Source of the DNA: Puccinia triticina
Lineage: Eukaryota; Basidiomycota; Pucciniomycetes; Pucciniales; Pucciniaceae
Assembly: GCF_026914185.1 (NCBI RefSeq)
Contig: NC_070569.1
Coordinates: forward strand, 1,488,001-1,552,000
DNA: 64,000 nucleotides
Direction of reading: 5' to 3'
The notes under the pieces: model-generated
Seen by the model: the letters and a program-made list of their open reading frames with translations, nothing else
Databases searched by the model: none
Told to the model about the DNA's origin: nothing
Shown here: one piece after another, positions 1 through 10,760 of the stretch
Numbering within the stretch: the stretch's first letter is position 1
Layout of the letters: each line of letters starts with the position of its first letter
Position numbers and translations under genes: made by a program

Positions 1-518
1 CTTTGTACTGAAAAAAAATGCAAACTGAGTGTGCTCAGCCAAAAAAATAAAAATGTGTCAGACTGAGTAAAAAACAATGGGGCACATTTTTGGGGTGATT
101 TGTTGGACAGGCCTGCACAAGGCCCGCATGGGCCCCTAACAGGCCCGTTGGGCCCATTGAAAATGTAGCATTTGTTTGGAATTCCGATGCTCTGCTAAAA
201 TGTGAAATGGGTCAAACCAAATGAAAAACATGGGGGTACATTTTTGGGGAGATTTTTTGGACGGGCCTGAATGAGGCCCACATGGCCCCCACAAAGCCCA
301 CTGGGCCCATTGAAAGAGTAGCCTTGGTCAAGAATGCCTATGCCCAGCTAAGAAACAAAAATGTGTCAACCTGAGTAAGAAACATGGGGCCACACTTTTG
401 GGGAGGGCTTATTGACAGACCTGCATCAGGCCCGTCAGGGCCCACCCAAAGCTGTTTTGGCCAACCCAGAAGTAGTCTTGGTTAAGAATGCCCATATGAT
501 GTTTCAGAACAGCACCAA
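1..518. repeat. Left arm of a long inverted (fold-back) repeat, cut by the window edge
   Basis: This stretch is the reverse complement, with substitutions, of 1757-1930 joined to 3457-3815. For example, the first 40 bases match 3776-3815 inverted, and 420-518 match 1757-1860 inverted. Within the arm an approximately 200-bp subunit recurs, marked by GGGCCCATTGAAA and by a short AAAAATGT-type stretch. No coding potential is seen. The arm runs off the window at position 1, so the true left end and any target duplication cannot be read. A non-autonomous TIR or fold-back transposon is the simplest explanation. Confidence 0.7.
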
Positions 519-1756
519 TTGACCACTAATCAACAGAAGATATTGAAGGGCTTCTGACATCTGTATGACATTTGTGCACTCACAGAAAGTATGTCCAGGG
601 CATTTCCTTTTCCTTGGAACCCTGTTGGCCTGTACGGGCCTGATGCAGGCCCGTCCAAAAAGCCTCCCCAACAATGTGCCCCTAGGGTTTTTAATCAGTC
701 TGACACATTTTATTTCTTAGATGAGCATATGCTTTCTTGACCAAGGCTACTCTTTCAATGGGCCCAGTAGGCTTTGTGGGGGCCATGTGGGCCTCATTCA
801 GGCCCGTCCAGAAAATCTCCCCAAAAATGTACCCCCATGTTTTTTATTCAGTTTGACCCATTTCACATTTTAGCAGAGCATCAGAATTCCAAACAAATAC
901 TAATTTTTCAATGGGCCCAACGGGCCTGTTAGAGGCCCATGCAGGCCTTGAGCAGGCCCGTCCAACAAATCACCCCAAAAATGTGCCTCATTGTTTTTTA
1001 CTCAGTCTGAAAAATTTTCATTTTTTTTGGCTGAGCATGCTCAGTTTGCATTTTTTTTTCAGTACAGAGTGATTTTTTTTCAATGATTTTCCCAACCTCA
1101 AACTTTGAGTATTTTTTTTGGGAAATTCAATTATCCTTGAAGTGAATTGACCACTAATCAACAAAAGATATTGAAGGGCTTCTGACATCTGTGTGACATT
1201 TGTGCACTCACAGAATGTATGTCCAGGCCCTTTCCTTCCCTTGGAAATCTGTTGGCCCATACGGGCCTGATGCAGGCCCGTCCAAAAAGCCTCCCCAACA
1301 ATGTGCCCCTAGGGGTTTTACACGTCTGACACATTTTTATTTCTTAGCTGAGCATATGCTTTCTTAACCAGGGCTACTCTTTCAATGGGCCCAGTGGGCT
1401 TTGTGGGGGCCATGTGGGCCTCATTCAGGCCCGTCCAAAGAATCTCCCCAAAAATGTACCCCCATGTTTTTTATTCAGTTTGACCCATTTCACATTTTAG
1501 CAGAGCATAGGAATTCCAAACAATTACTACTTTTTCAATGGGCCCAAAGGGCCTGTTAGGGGCCCATGCAGGCCTTGTGCAGGCCCGTCCAACAAATGAC
1601 CCTAAAAATGTGCCCCATTGTTTTTTACTCAGTCTAACACATTTTTATTTTTTTGGCTGAGCACGCTCAGTTCACATTTTTTTTCAGTACGGAGTGATTT
1701 TTTTTCAATGATTTTCCAAACCTCAAACTTTGAGTATTTTTTTTGGGAAATTTAAT
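519..1756. repeat. Two tandem copies of an approximately 620-bp unit at the centre of the fold-back element
   Basis: Unit 1 (519-1143) and unit 2 (1144-1756) both begin with ATTGACCACTAATCAACA and end with TTATCCTTGAAGTG. They differ by scattered substitutions. Each contains the GGGCCC-rich approximately 200-bp subunits in the orientation of the right arm. The central duplication lies between the inverted arms, so the whole is a higher-order array rather than a simple two-arm hairpin. No gene is visible; long pyrimidine and T runs are noncoding. Confidence 0.7.
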
Positions 1757-1930
1757 TATCCTTGAAGTGATTGGTGCTGTTCTCAAACATCATATGGGAA
1801 TTCTTAAGCAATACTACTTCTGGGTTGGCCGAACCAGCTTTGGGTGGGCCCTGACGGGCCTGATGCAGGTCTGTCAATAAGCCCTCCCCAAAAGTGTGGC
1901 CCCATGTTTTTTACTCAGGTTGACACATTT

Positions 1931-2158
1931 TGTTAAGATAGTGTATCATATTCTTATAGAGTTGTATGCTTCTACTCCATACACCCACAAGCTGGCCCAT
2001 ATTGTGTACCATCTTATGTAGTCCAGTCCCTGTCTCAGGTGTTTTCTCTTTCACTTCACTGAATGATTATTATGCATTGACTCAATGCTCCTGGGCTATG
2101 TCCTTGACATCTTGTCATCTCTCACTTAGTCTTCATGTCACCCAAGTGCCCCTCAACA
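1931..2158 (+). repeat. 5' LTR of the TRIM-like element
   Basis: 228 bp, TG...CA ends, near-identical to 3224-3451 with only a few substitutions. A TATA-like AT-rich stretch (GTGTATCATATTCTTATAG) lies near its start. Confidence 0.85.
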
Positions 2159-2183
2159 GGTTATGAGACCCATGTGCTCCGCC
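2159..2183 (+). promoter_or_regulatory. Primer binding site complementary to the 5' half of a tRNA-Met
   Basis: The bases directly after the LTR begin GGTTATGAGACCCATGTG. Their reverse complement ends in CTCATAACC, the anticodon loop of a methionine tRNA (CAU). Priming from a tRNA fragment cut in the anticodon loop is known for Drosophila copia and yeast Ty5, which supports a Ty1/copia parentage. The complementarity reaches about 25 nt, through the anticodon stem into the D-arm side. Confidence 0.7.
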
Positions 2184-3223
2184 TGTCACACCTTTTATTT
2201 TTATTTTTATTTCTACACATTCACTTTCACCGGCCTTGCTCGCTCTCCCGGAATTTCTTCTCTTTGGCTCACTCGGACTTGTCAGAACTCGCCCGGACTC
2301 GCCACACCTCTTCAGGCTTCGTCAGAACTCGTCAGAAGTCTTTGGGACCCGTCACAGCTTTTCAGGACTCTTCACGGCTCATCAGTACTCGTTACGACTC
2401 CTCAGTACTCATCACGACCCGTCAGGACTCGTCACGGCTCGTCAGGACTTGTTGGAAATCGTCGGGAATCGTCAAGTCTTGTCAGGACCTGTCAAGTCCC
2501 ATGGGGACTCATCACATCTTTTCAGGAGTTGTCTGGGCTCTTCAAAGCAAATGATTTCCTCTCCTGGAAGCCCAGTGACATTCGATGGTCTCCAGCAACC
2601 TTTGGTGGCCTCCAGCGACCTTTGATGAACTCCAGCGACCCTGGTGAACTCCAGCGACCTTCCATGACCCCCAGCGACCCTCGGTGGGCTCCAGCGACCT
2701 TCCATGACCCCCATTGACCCTTGGTGGACTCAAGCAACCATTAATGGCTTCCAGCGACCATCTACCACCCCAAAATCAACCAATCTTTCATGGAACTATT
2801 TGCTGGTGTAACAGCTTCTTTGGACTCGGGTTTACTGGCTGGTTTCATTTTTTTTCTACATTTACTTTCCCCAAGGTGACTGAACTAAGTTTTTTTTTAT
2901 GTTGATTCTGACCCTCCTGCTGAGTGCAACCTATCAGAATTCAACAATCCCGTTCTGGCAAAAGCTTTCACATATGAATGTCTCTAGCCCTATAGGTATA
3001 ATCTTGTCAACCACTCAGAGTAAAAGTTCTTCTCTGCTCTATGTGCCTGGTAGATTTTTTAACCTTGGTTTCAAAAACTTCTTGCCTTTCTCAGTTTGAA
3101 AATTGGGATGACAGCTGCTGATCTTGACCAACCCCTGTGGCCTAACCAAGCCATTCAATACAAGGGTATGTGAAGGCTGGATAAGTAGGACTGCTGCTTT
3201 ATGGAGTCTACAGCAAGGGGGTG

Positions 3224-3451
3224 TGTTAAGATAGTGTATCATATTCTTATAGAGTTGTATGCTTCTACTCCATACACCCACAAGCTGGCCCATATCAAGT
3301 ACCATCTTATGTAGTCCAGTCACTGTCTCAGTTGTTTTCTCTTTCACTTCACTGAATGATTATTATACATTGACTCAATGCTCCTGGACTATGTCCTTGA
3401 CATCTTGTCATCTCTCACTTAGTCTTCATGTCACCCAAGTGCCCCTCAACA
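3224..3451 (+). repeat. 3' LTR of the TRIM-like element
   Basis: 228 bp, direct copy of 1931-2158. It is followed by the CATTT duplication at 3452-3456 and then by resumption of the fold-back arm. Confidence 0.85.
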
Positions 3452-3892
3452 CATTTTTGTTTCTTAGCTGAGCATAGGCATTCTTGACCAAGGCTACTCT
3501 TTCAATGGGCCCAGTGGGCTTTGTGGGGGCCATGTGGGCCTCATTCAGGCCTGTCCAACACATCTCCCCAAAAATTTACCCCCTCATTTTTCATTCATTT
3601 CAACCCATTTCACATTTTAGCAGAGCATGGGAATTCCAAACAAATACTACTTTTTCAATGGGCCCAACGGGCCTGTTAGGGGCCCATGCGGGCCTTGTGC
3701 AGGCCCGTCCAACAAATCAACCCAAAAATGTGCCCCATTGTTATTTACTCAGTCTGACACATTTTTATTTTTTTGGCTGAGCACGCTCAGTTTGCATTTT
3801 TTTTTCAGTACAAAGTGACTTTTTTCAATGATTTTCCCAACCTCAAACTTTGAGTATTTTTTTTGGGAAATTTAATTATCCTTGAAGTGTCT

Positions 3893-6126
3893 CGAATTGA
3901 ATCATTGCATGCTTTCATCAAATCTTATCTCCTGGGCCCCAACAATTCTTTTGCCGCCGTCATCAAGTTAATCACAAATGCGCTTGAAGCTCAATCCCAA
4001 GAAATCTCCGCAGTGCATCACAAGGAGAAGATTAGAAGCCTTCAATCAATAGGGAAGATTTTCTTGCTCTGTCACGGCCAGATCACCCACTTTGCTCTCC
4101 GGAAGGCACAGGATAATCTGAGAGCAAGTGTTGACCTGGAGAATTGGCACAGGTGCAACGGGTGTTACGAAAACCGGATGGGAATTCCTTGTAAGCATAC
4201 ACTCCGGCAGCGCGCAATGGATGGCGAGAAGATACTTCCCGAGGATTTTCATGTCCAGTGGCACATGAAGGTAAGATCTGGGTCTTTTTTTATCTTTTTG
4301 TCATGTGGGGGGGCCTTGGATGGCCGGTTTTTGTGGACGACTCCCATTTTCCTATGACAACTCCCATTTCTTGGCGGACGACTCCCATTTTTCTCCAACG
4401 ACTCCCTTTTACCCCCGCGCGCACCTGGGACACAAACGACTCCCATTTTCTGTCCGTGCGGCATGCGAATTGGAATAACGACTCCCAACAACTCCCAAAT
4501 CGCCATGCCGCGGACCCTCAATTGGAAGAACGACTCCCGCCGACTCCCATTTGTCTGGCCATTGCCACCGCCCCTCTGCCACCCCTCCCTCCAATTTTTA
4601 ACCTCCCCTGCGCCATTCCCTTACTAACTGGAGTCTTTTCATTCCCCCCAGCATCTCCATGCTCTTTGCACCAACACTGATCTCACCCAAATCGAGCAAG
4701 TTGACTGGATCCGCGAAAGGCTCCTGCAGATGAATCCCGCGCAGATGGCGGACCAGTTACAAGCTATCAACAGCCTATTGGAAGGCTCTGGAACCGTCGT
4801 GAAGATCCAGGAACCAACACAAGCTCAGACCACCCGTGGACGTCCAAAAGGCGCGCCAAACAAACCAAAAACCACGAAAAGGGACCCCTCCGCCTTCGAA
4901 CACGTTGAAAATAAAAGGAAGAATGAAGAAGGAGTGATGATGAAGTCCAAGAAACAGAAGCTAGCGGAAACCAGAAAAGCGGAGAAGGAAGAAATGAAAC
5001 AAATGAAGAAAGAAGAGAAGGAGCAAGAAAAAAGGAAGAAAGAAGAGGAGGAGAAGAAGAAGAAGGAACCAGCACCCAAGAAGAGGAAACTCCCACCCCA
5101 AAAGTCGAAGACCGCCAAGAAAGTCGCTCAGTCTCCTTCTCCAACTCCTTCTCCGTCACCTTCTCCATCACCACCACCCTCCTCACCTGCGCTTCCTCCT
5201 CCTCCGCCGCCGAAAGCCCAAGTCCCAACAAAGCGCTTCAAACCGGTCCGCGTTGCACCTAACAAGCCAGCTTCCCCTTCCCCTCCTGTGAACTCCGCCT
5301 CGTCTGCCACCGCCCCTCCGCAGCAACGTATGTCCCGCGCCACTGGGAAGATGCGAGCTCCGCCTTCCCCTTCCCCTCCTTTGCAATCAACCTCGTCTGC
5401 CCCCGCGCCTCCGCCGCAACGTCCGACCCGCGCCACCGCTAAGAAGCCAGCTCCACCTTCCGCTCCTGCTCAATCGACCTTGTCTGCCCCCGCCCCTCCG
5501 CCGAAATCTAGCCGGGTACCTCCGCCGCGACCTGCGTGAGCCACGCGAGTCCCTCCACCGCCAACAGCTCCAGTCCCTCCACCACCAACAGCACCAGTCC
5601 CCCCACCCCCATCCAAAGAACCAGTTGACCGACCGAATTGGCTCAATCAACTCCCAGTCATCATCAGATCCTCGGTCAAGCAGATACTTGCTGTCGAGTC
5701 AGATGGCCATTGTGGATTCCGCGCGGTGGCATGGTGCTTGGGGAATGGTCAGGGCGCTTGGAGTGCAGTCCGAGAAGCTCTAGCCGACGAAATCAGCAAA
5801 CGAGGCGAGTGGTACGTGAAGTTGGGACATTTTCACAACATCAAGTCGACTCTGGCCAGAATAAACTTTTCCGGTACCAAAGGTTGCGGTGTGGCTCATT
5901 GGATGGCGATGCCCTCCTCCGGCGAAGCACTGGCCAACACTTTCCAACGGCCAGTTTTTTATTTCACTGAAGAGTGGTCTCAAACTTTCCTTCCCTCCTT
6001 CTGCCCTCCTAACCAAAACCCCCGATCTTCTTGGCTTTCATCCGGCAACTCGATCACTTTGTGGCTCTAGAACTATCCTCCCCTGACGTCTTCCCTGCCC
6101 CTTCCCTAAAAAGAGCTGGAAGCTAA
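3893..6126 (+). pseudogene. MULE transposase C-terminus with SWIM finger, fused to a low-complexity linker and an OTU cysteine protease domain (broken)
   Basis: Exon 1 (3893-4270) encodes the R-I-E-S-x-H-A-F motif that carries the last acidic catalytic residue in Mutator-like transposases. It then encodes a SWIM-type finger with the pattern W-H-R-C-N-x-C...C-K-H (about 4147-4205). Intron 4271-4651 (GTAAGA...AG, with a TACTAAC branch site at 4622-4628) joins in phase to exon 2. Exon 2 carries an AT-hook-like R-G-R-P-K-G, a Lys/Glu coiled region, and long Pro/Ser/Ala repeats. It then encodes an OTU domain with S-D-G-H-C-G-F-R (about 5699-5724), which gives the catalytic Asp and Cys. The matching His motif D-H-F-V-A-L (about 6050-6068) is present only after a one-base frame change near a C run at 6017-6021. 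A TGA at 5537-5539 also interrupts the frame, probably from CGA. The 5' part is lost to the fold-back insertion. SWIM-MULE plus OTU fusions are plausible in rusts; function here is dead or cryptic. Confidence 0.75.
4330..4560. repeat. Array of CGACTCCCA motifs inside the MULE intron
   Basis: About seven copies of CGACTCCC and two of AACTCCC, usually followed by ATTT, at irregular spacing within 230 bp. The same motif recurs at 6920-7078 in both orientations. Such arrays resemble subterminal transposase-binding repeats of DNA transposons, but their location in an intron is odd. Confidence 0.7.
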
Positions 6127-6442
6127 ATGCCAACCCAGAGGAACGAGGTTGGGAGGCAAGATACTCTGATTGTTTTGCTCAAACAGGTGGAAGAAAGCTC
6201 CTCTTTCCTGATAAGAGTGGTAAATTGTACTAGTATTTCCATTTGTAGTTTTCATGTATTGGTGGTTGTTCTAGTCTTTTTTGAATAAATATTGTGAATA
6301 TTATTCCTCTCTAGTATTTTTTGAATAAACACTTTTTATATTTTCTTGTCCTCATTATTTCTGGCAGCTCTGAGAGTTTGTGTCATCAAACATGAGGTAC
6401 AAATTGTGCGCTGGTAGGGAGCATGTCTATTGTGGAGCTGCA

Positions 6443-6815
6443 CCCCTCATATCCCATGTTCTGATGGCACACTAATCCCACAAACATTATAGCGCAGAGG
6501 AGTTACAGTCTTGAAATATCCCTGAAAATTTTAGACTGTTTGGTTGTGTAACACAAAAGTTACACAGTTAGCAGTCATTTCCTACTGAGCATTCGGCACG
6601 CCCCTTATTTGTCATGTTCTGATGGAACAATAATGCCAGAAATTTTATATCACAGAGTTTATGCAGTCTTAAGATATCCCTGAAATTTGTGGACATTTTG
6701 GGTGTGTAATGCAAAAGTTACACAGTCAGCAGTTATTTTCCTACTAATTTTGGCGCACATCCCTTATATCTCATTTTCTGATGGGACAATAATGCTAAAA
6801 CTTTCAGTATTGTCT
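6443..6815. repeat. Tandem repeat, period about 158 bp, about 2.4 copies
   Basis: Units start near 6443, 6601 and 6761 with CCCCTTATAT-like sequence. Each contains CATGTTCTGATGG, ATATCCCTGAAA and AAAGTTACACAGT. This AT-rich noncoding stretch lies 3' of the MULE/OTU gene. The surrounding 6127-6442 shows no gene. Confidence 0.65.
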
Positions 6816-6919
6816 TTTTATGTATGTTTCTCTGTGCTCTCAAATTTTTATGTCTCTAGTACGTGGAACAAAAAAGTTATACATATTAAAAATAATAAAA
6901 AATAATACAAAAAATTAGT

Positions 6920-7078
6920 GGGGACGACTCCCAAAAAAAAAATTTTTTGGGTTGACGACTCCCAAAAAAGCCGTACCCAAAAAAAGGGTCTAGGTCAACG
7001 TCTAGCGCTGGTCGAAAAATAGTCGCGCGGACGTATGGGAGTCGTTTTCCCAAAACTTGGGAGTCGTTTTTCCAAGAC
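6920..7078. repeat. Terminal-like palindromic CGACTCCC/GGGAGTCG cluster
   Basis: Two forward CGACTCCC motifs (about 6925 and 6956) and two inverted GGGAGTCGTTTT motifs (about 7040 and 7062) flank a GC-rich core. The stretch ends in AAGACCC at 7078, where AT-rich host-like DNA begins. It may be the right terminus of the MULE that contains 3893-6126. No partner terminus is in view. Confidence 0.5.
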
Positions 7079-8687
7079 CCTACTTTTATTGAGTTCTTTA
7101 TCTATAACTGTTACAATAAATTAATCTACCTACAATTTTAACAGAGGGACTCTATGCCTTTGCATCTGGAAAGCTTTCATTTTGCACTGGTCTCATCTCA
7201 TCAATCCCAACCGTTCTTTTCAAAAATAAGAAATGATGAAGAAATGTGAACAAGAATTTGGATTCACAAGCCTGCAGATATCTGCAGATCCTACACCTTT
7301 AAACCCTCAATTATTAAAATGTTGTTGCAGATGGGGGATTCAATCTTGCAAATGATCAGAAAGCATTCTTTTTCTGTGGTTTTTGCAAGAAACAAACCAC
7401 ATAGGTTTCCCTTTAAAGAAACTTGACTATCCAGAAGGAAGCTAAAAAATTGTGGCTGGATTAAACTTATCTAATCCAGGATCCCTCCACGTTTCTTTGG
7501 TGAGAGGAGGCTGTAGCACTCTCTAGCACAGCTTGGCAGCACTCTTCTGAAGAGGTAGCATTGCCAGTGGAGGTGCATTCCCACCAGAATAACCTTGAAT
7601 TTCTGCTTAAACTTGAATCTTCTCAGTCTCTTTCTCTCTTTCTCTCTCTCTCTTATATTTATATTTTCTTTATCCAAAGAAATCCAAATATTCCCCTCTT
7701 CTTTCTTGTGTCCTGCTGTCACTATAGAGACTCAGGCTCACCTTGAAGGTGTTAATACAGATACTGCAGCAAGGCAGGTGAAGAGTGAGGACAAGATGAA
7801 ACGCTGTGTATCATTAGATCAGGTTTAGCTTTTACCTAGTCTAATACCTTTTTTATCTGCTTCTTGTTTCTCTTTTCTTCACTTATCATGACATTATTGT
7901 CACTTGCACCTCAATTAGGTGCTTAGGCCTTTCTCTCTCCTCTTTTTATTGTGTATTCCTACCATAAAAGCCTCCTTAGCTTAGCTAAGGAGGCAGGTTG
8001 AGCTAAGTTAGCTCAACCACTGCTATCTGGTGTTTCCTTGGTTTGAATTTCTTTTCTTTTGGCCTTTCTCTTTCTATTTTCTCACAATGCAATAAACTTC
8101 ACTCGTCTTGTCATTCTCTTCCCTTGCAGCCAAAACAGGTTTTTAGTCATTGATCTCTCTGTTTTTTGTTGTTTCAGCCTCCTTAGATCACCCGCTTCAT
8201 TCCAGTTTTTATCTGGTGATTAGTCATTTCTTGCTCCACTTTGTGTCATGCCGGCCTCCCATTACAGATTTCTTTGCTCACCCCCTGCTATTTTTTATTT
8301 CCAACCACCCTGTTGGCTGTCTCATTGAGTCAAGTGTTTCAAAAACTGTACATAACTTCTTGTCAAACCCTCCGGACCTTCTAACTTTTTGGCTTATAAA
8401 GAGACTCTGTTTTGTGTTGGATCATGTTTGCCATAAATATACCAAGAATTTAAAAATTCATCACAAAATTACTTTTTATCACACGTATATTATATTGTTC
8501 CCACCTGCCTTAAACCTCCCTTACACTGCTGAAAAATGAATTATTTCCTTGGTTGCAACCAAATGGTATTTTTGATGATTTTCTTCCTGCAAACTGGAAT
8601 TCAATCCATGGAAAATAAAATGGGTGATTGGATAAATTTTACCTTTACAAGATGTAGCATAAGCTGACCTTTGTTTCCATTGATGAT
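7079..8687. other. AT-rich host-like DNA without a recognised gene
   Basis: The base composition is clearly more AT-rich than the flanking elements. A CT microsatellite lies at about 7621-7655. A small inverted repeat, TTAGCTTAGCTAAGG...GAGCTAAGTTAGCTC, is at about 7976-8014. The short open frames are low-complexity and resemble no family I know. This stretch may include 5' exons or the promoter of the gene at 8688. Confidence 0.4.
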
Positions 8688-9374
8688 ATGACAAACAAAA
8701 AAATAGAAAACTTTGGTGACACAAGCAAACCTCCTTTAATATTTGATTCACTTGCCAAAATATCAGATAAAGCACATGATCCAGAGATTTCATTTCCCAG
8801 AACAACAGAAAATGGACTTAAGGAATACCTAGAATCAGTGGATTGGCTTTATAAAAGAGGCAGGGTTTTCCCAGAAATCAGTAAGCCAGCAGGTGTTTCT
8901 CATGTTTAAGTTACTACATTAGTTATCCAAGATTTCTTGTTTTCTCATGTGTAACTTTTCTAATTCATTTTTGCATTTGAAACAATAACTTGAAATCAAT
9001 TCATAGGTTAAGATATTTCAGCTGGGCATGGTTTCCTTTCCATGAAGAAAAGCTTGGCCAAGACAAGGTCTTACTTCTTTGAAGAGATTGCAGACCCAGA
9101 AGGTTGGAAAAATGTTGGATTGCATAGTGAATTATTGGCAATTATTGGAAAATTGGAATCATTCAGCGCACTGATTCATGAGAGAGTAATGTACAGAATA
9201 CGCAAATTGAAAAACAGAAATTATATCACCCTTCAAATTCAAGATTTTAATGAGATGGATAAACTTACTGGAGATTCACAAAAACCATTTCAAGACAGCA
9301 AAATGATTCCAGATGTAGTTGAAAAAATAAATTACAATGTTTTGCAATTTCAGATTCCAAAATTGATTGATATA
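8688..9374 (+). pseudogene. 5' part of an unrecognised host gene, cut by a Helitron
   Basis: Exon A (about 8688-8892) starts M-T-N-K-K-I-E-N-F and reads K-P-P-L-I-F-D-S-L before ending at a GT donor. Intron 8893-9021 ends TTTCAG. Exon B (9022-9374) then reads in phase through F-F-E-E-I-A-D-P-E-G-W-K-N-V-G and Q-F-Q-I-P-K-L-I-D. The AT-rich codon use matches 32129-33205. The frame stops being gene-like at 9375, where GC-rich Helitron sequence begins. I recognise no domain; the protein is helical and charged with no obvious signal peptide. The 3' half may be 32129-33205, 22.5 kb away across the insertion. Confidence 0.55.
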
Positions 9375-9398
9375 CTAGAGGCCAAGCGGCTGCGCCGC
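9375..9398 (-). terminator. Helitron 3' terminus: hairpin plus CTAG
   Basis: On the plus strand CTAG (9375-9378) is followed by a 5-bp GC stem, GCGGC at 9386-9390 pairing with GCCGC at 9394-9398 across a 3-nt loop. In element orientation this is a hairpin 7 nt before CTRR, the canonical Helitron replication terminator. Confidence 0.6.
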
Positions 9399-9774
9399 CG
9401 CGGGTCTGCCCCGCACCTCACGTCAAAACCCGTTACCCCCTCGCATTTCACCTTGGCCCGCCCACAGCCAGGTCCCGATACGCCACCCACCCAATCGACC
9501 ACGCGGCAAACACAGGCAAAATCCACCGCCCCGCTACCGACTACCCGCGCAAACCGTCCGCCCCCACCAGGGCGCCCACGCGCATCATCGGACGACTCGC
9601 TAGACCAATCAGCCCGAGCCCGATCAGCCGCGCTTACCACAACCAACAGGCGAGTATCGCCACCCCAGGCCAAGATGATTGCGGCTTGCCACGATGACCA
9701 ACCTGGACGCGACCAGCCCAGCTACTATTCGAAGGGCTGCATGGCGGCAAACCCGAGATCCAGCCTGCCACCGG
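9379..9774. other. GC-rich Helitron 3' segment left of gypsy1
   Basis: Proline/arginine-rich open frames are seen on both strands, with no known domain. It is continuous with 18071 onward in the element before gypsy1 inserted at CCGG (9771-9774). Confidence 0.45.
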
Positions 9775-10602
9775 TGTGGTGTTCAATCTTGTACACGCGG
9801 GGTCAACTTTAGAACTCGCGACGGCGCGCGGGAGACATCAAGACGCGTGGAGGATCAATTTTCCCGGATGTAACCTGTTTCAGGACTCAATCTTTCCGGA
9901 TCTTTGGCGCGCTGGTTCCCTTTCTACAATTGCTTTTGGATCTTTTCTTTTGTTTCCTTGCTTTCTTTTATTTTTATTTTTTTTCGCTCTCAGTTGTTGT
10001 TTCATTTCTCATATGCGCGTGTTGGATGGTTGTGCTATGTGCTGGGTTGGTTTGGTTTTGTGTTTTGTTTCCTTTTGTCTGTTTCCTCTCTTTTGTGTTT
10101 GTTGCGCGCGTGGGTGTATGATGAAGGTCCCGCTGCGTGCTGCGCCCGGAGTCTAAGTTCTGTTCGAACTTAGACAATGGGACGGCACGGGAAGACCCTG
10201 AACCAGAATCTTCCTATCAAAATTTTTACGGATCACCTTATCAGCGCACTCGGAGCGCCTTCTGAGCCTTATCCATCCCAACGATCGGGATACTCTTTCA
10301 TCACGCACGTGGCGTTTTTTCTTGTCGATCCTCATTCTTCCTGACCCCGCCTTCCGGCGCACTTCGACGACCGCGACATCCCAAACTTTCATCATCCTTC
10401 CCGGTTTCCTTTTTTTTTTTCTCCTTTCTCCTCTCAACTCACAACCCCGCCGACGCGCGCTCAATCGCCGTCGTAAATCAAACACCCCCCTACCTCATCG
10501 CTTACAGATCCCCCCTTCTTCCCGCGACCAATCCCCGGAGGGCATTTCCCAACCTTTTCCCCTCCAACAACTGCCGCCGCCTGGCACGGACGGAGTTCCA
10601 CA
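9775..10602 (+). repeat. 5' LTR of gypsy1
   Basis: 828 bp, TGTGGTGTTC...GAGTTCCACA. It contains a near-perfect inverted repeat CTAAGTTCTGTTCGAACTTAG (about 10153-10173) and pyrimidine tracts. It duplicates 17243-18070. Confidence 0.95.
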
Positions 10603-10604
10603 TT

Positions 10605-10654
10605 TGGTCCCCCGAGCCGGGATCGAACCAGCGACCTCAAGATTTACAGTCTCG
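10605..10654 (+). promoter_or_regulatory. Primer binding site and extended antisense copy of tRNA-Tyr nucleotides 27-76
   Basis: TGGTCCCCCGAGCCGGG starts two bases after the LTR and is complementary to a tRNA 3' end with CCA. Complementarity continues through the T-arm, variable loop and anticodon arm (reverse complement GACTGTAAATCTTGAGG, anticodon GTA), about 50 nt in all. A normal primer site is about 8-18 nt. No intron is present at the position where tRNA-Tyr genes are usually interrupted. Confidence 0.8.
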
Positions 10655-10760
10655 CCGATTTTTCACGGTCTCGAGACGCTTGGCGGTCCTCTTTCTTCTT
10701 TCTTTTCTTTCTTTCTTTCTTTTTTTTAGTGTTCAGCGGCGGAGGCATAGGAGCTTAGAA

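Larger units (their letters stand above)
1931..3451 (+). mobile_element. Short non-autonomous LTR retrotransposon (TRIM-like), 1.5 kb
   Basis: Two 228-bp direct repeats (1931-2158 and 3224-3451) begin TGTTAAG and end CTCAACA. The 5-bp target duplication CATTT is at 1926-1930 and 3452-3456. The first internal bases form a primer site, and a purine run (about 3211-3223) precedes the 3' LTR. The 1065-bp interior has no gag or pol. It holds degenerate short repeats of GTCAGGACTC type (about 2270-2540) and of CCAGCGACC type (about 2580-2765). The latter keep several frames open on both strands but look like repeats, not genes. Mobilisation would need enzymes from another Ty1/copia element. Confidence 0.85.
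1757..3892. repeat. Right arm of the fold-back element, split by an LTR element
   Basis: The right arm is 1757-1930 plus 3457-3892 and pairs with 1-518. It was interrupted by the 1931-3451 LTR insertion, since the arm reads across the 5-bp CATTT duplication. Its right end (TTATCCTTGAAGTG) abuts the middle of a MULE transposase exon at 3893. The fold-back element therefore probably inserted into that MULE gene; the rest of the MULE would lie left of the window. Confidence 0.6.

Noticed and set aside
2160..2740. Overlapping protein-coding ORFs in several frames
   Set aside because: They arise from short degenerate DNA repeats inside a non-autonomous LTR element; no domain or codon bias.
4767..5650. 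Minus-strand ORFs opposite the MULE/OTU linker
   Set aside because: Low-complexity mirror of Lys/Glu and Pro/Ser coding repeats on the plus strand.
10605..10654. Antisense tRNA-Tyr gene
   Set aside because: Only nucleotides 27-76 are present, on the strand complementary to the tRNA and right behind an LTR. It lacks the acceptor 5' strand and D-arm, so it is a primer-site extension, not a tRNA gene.
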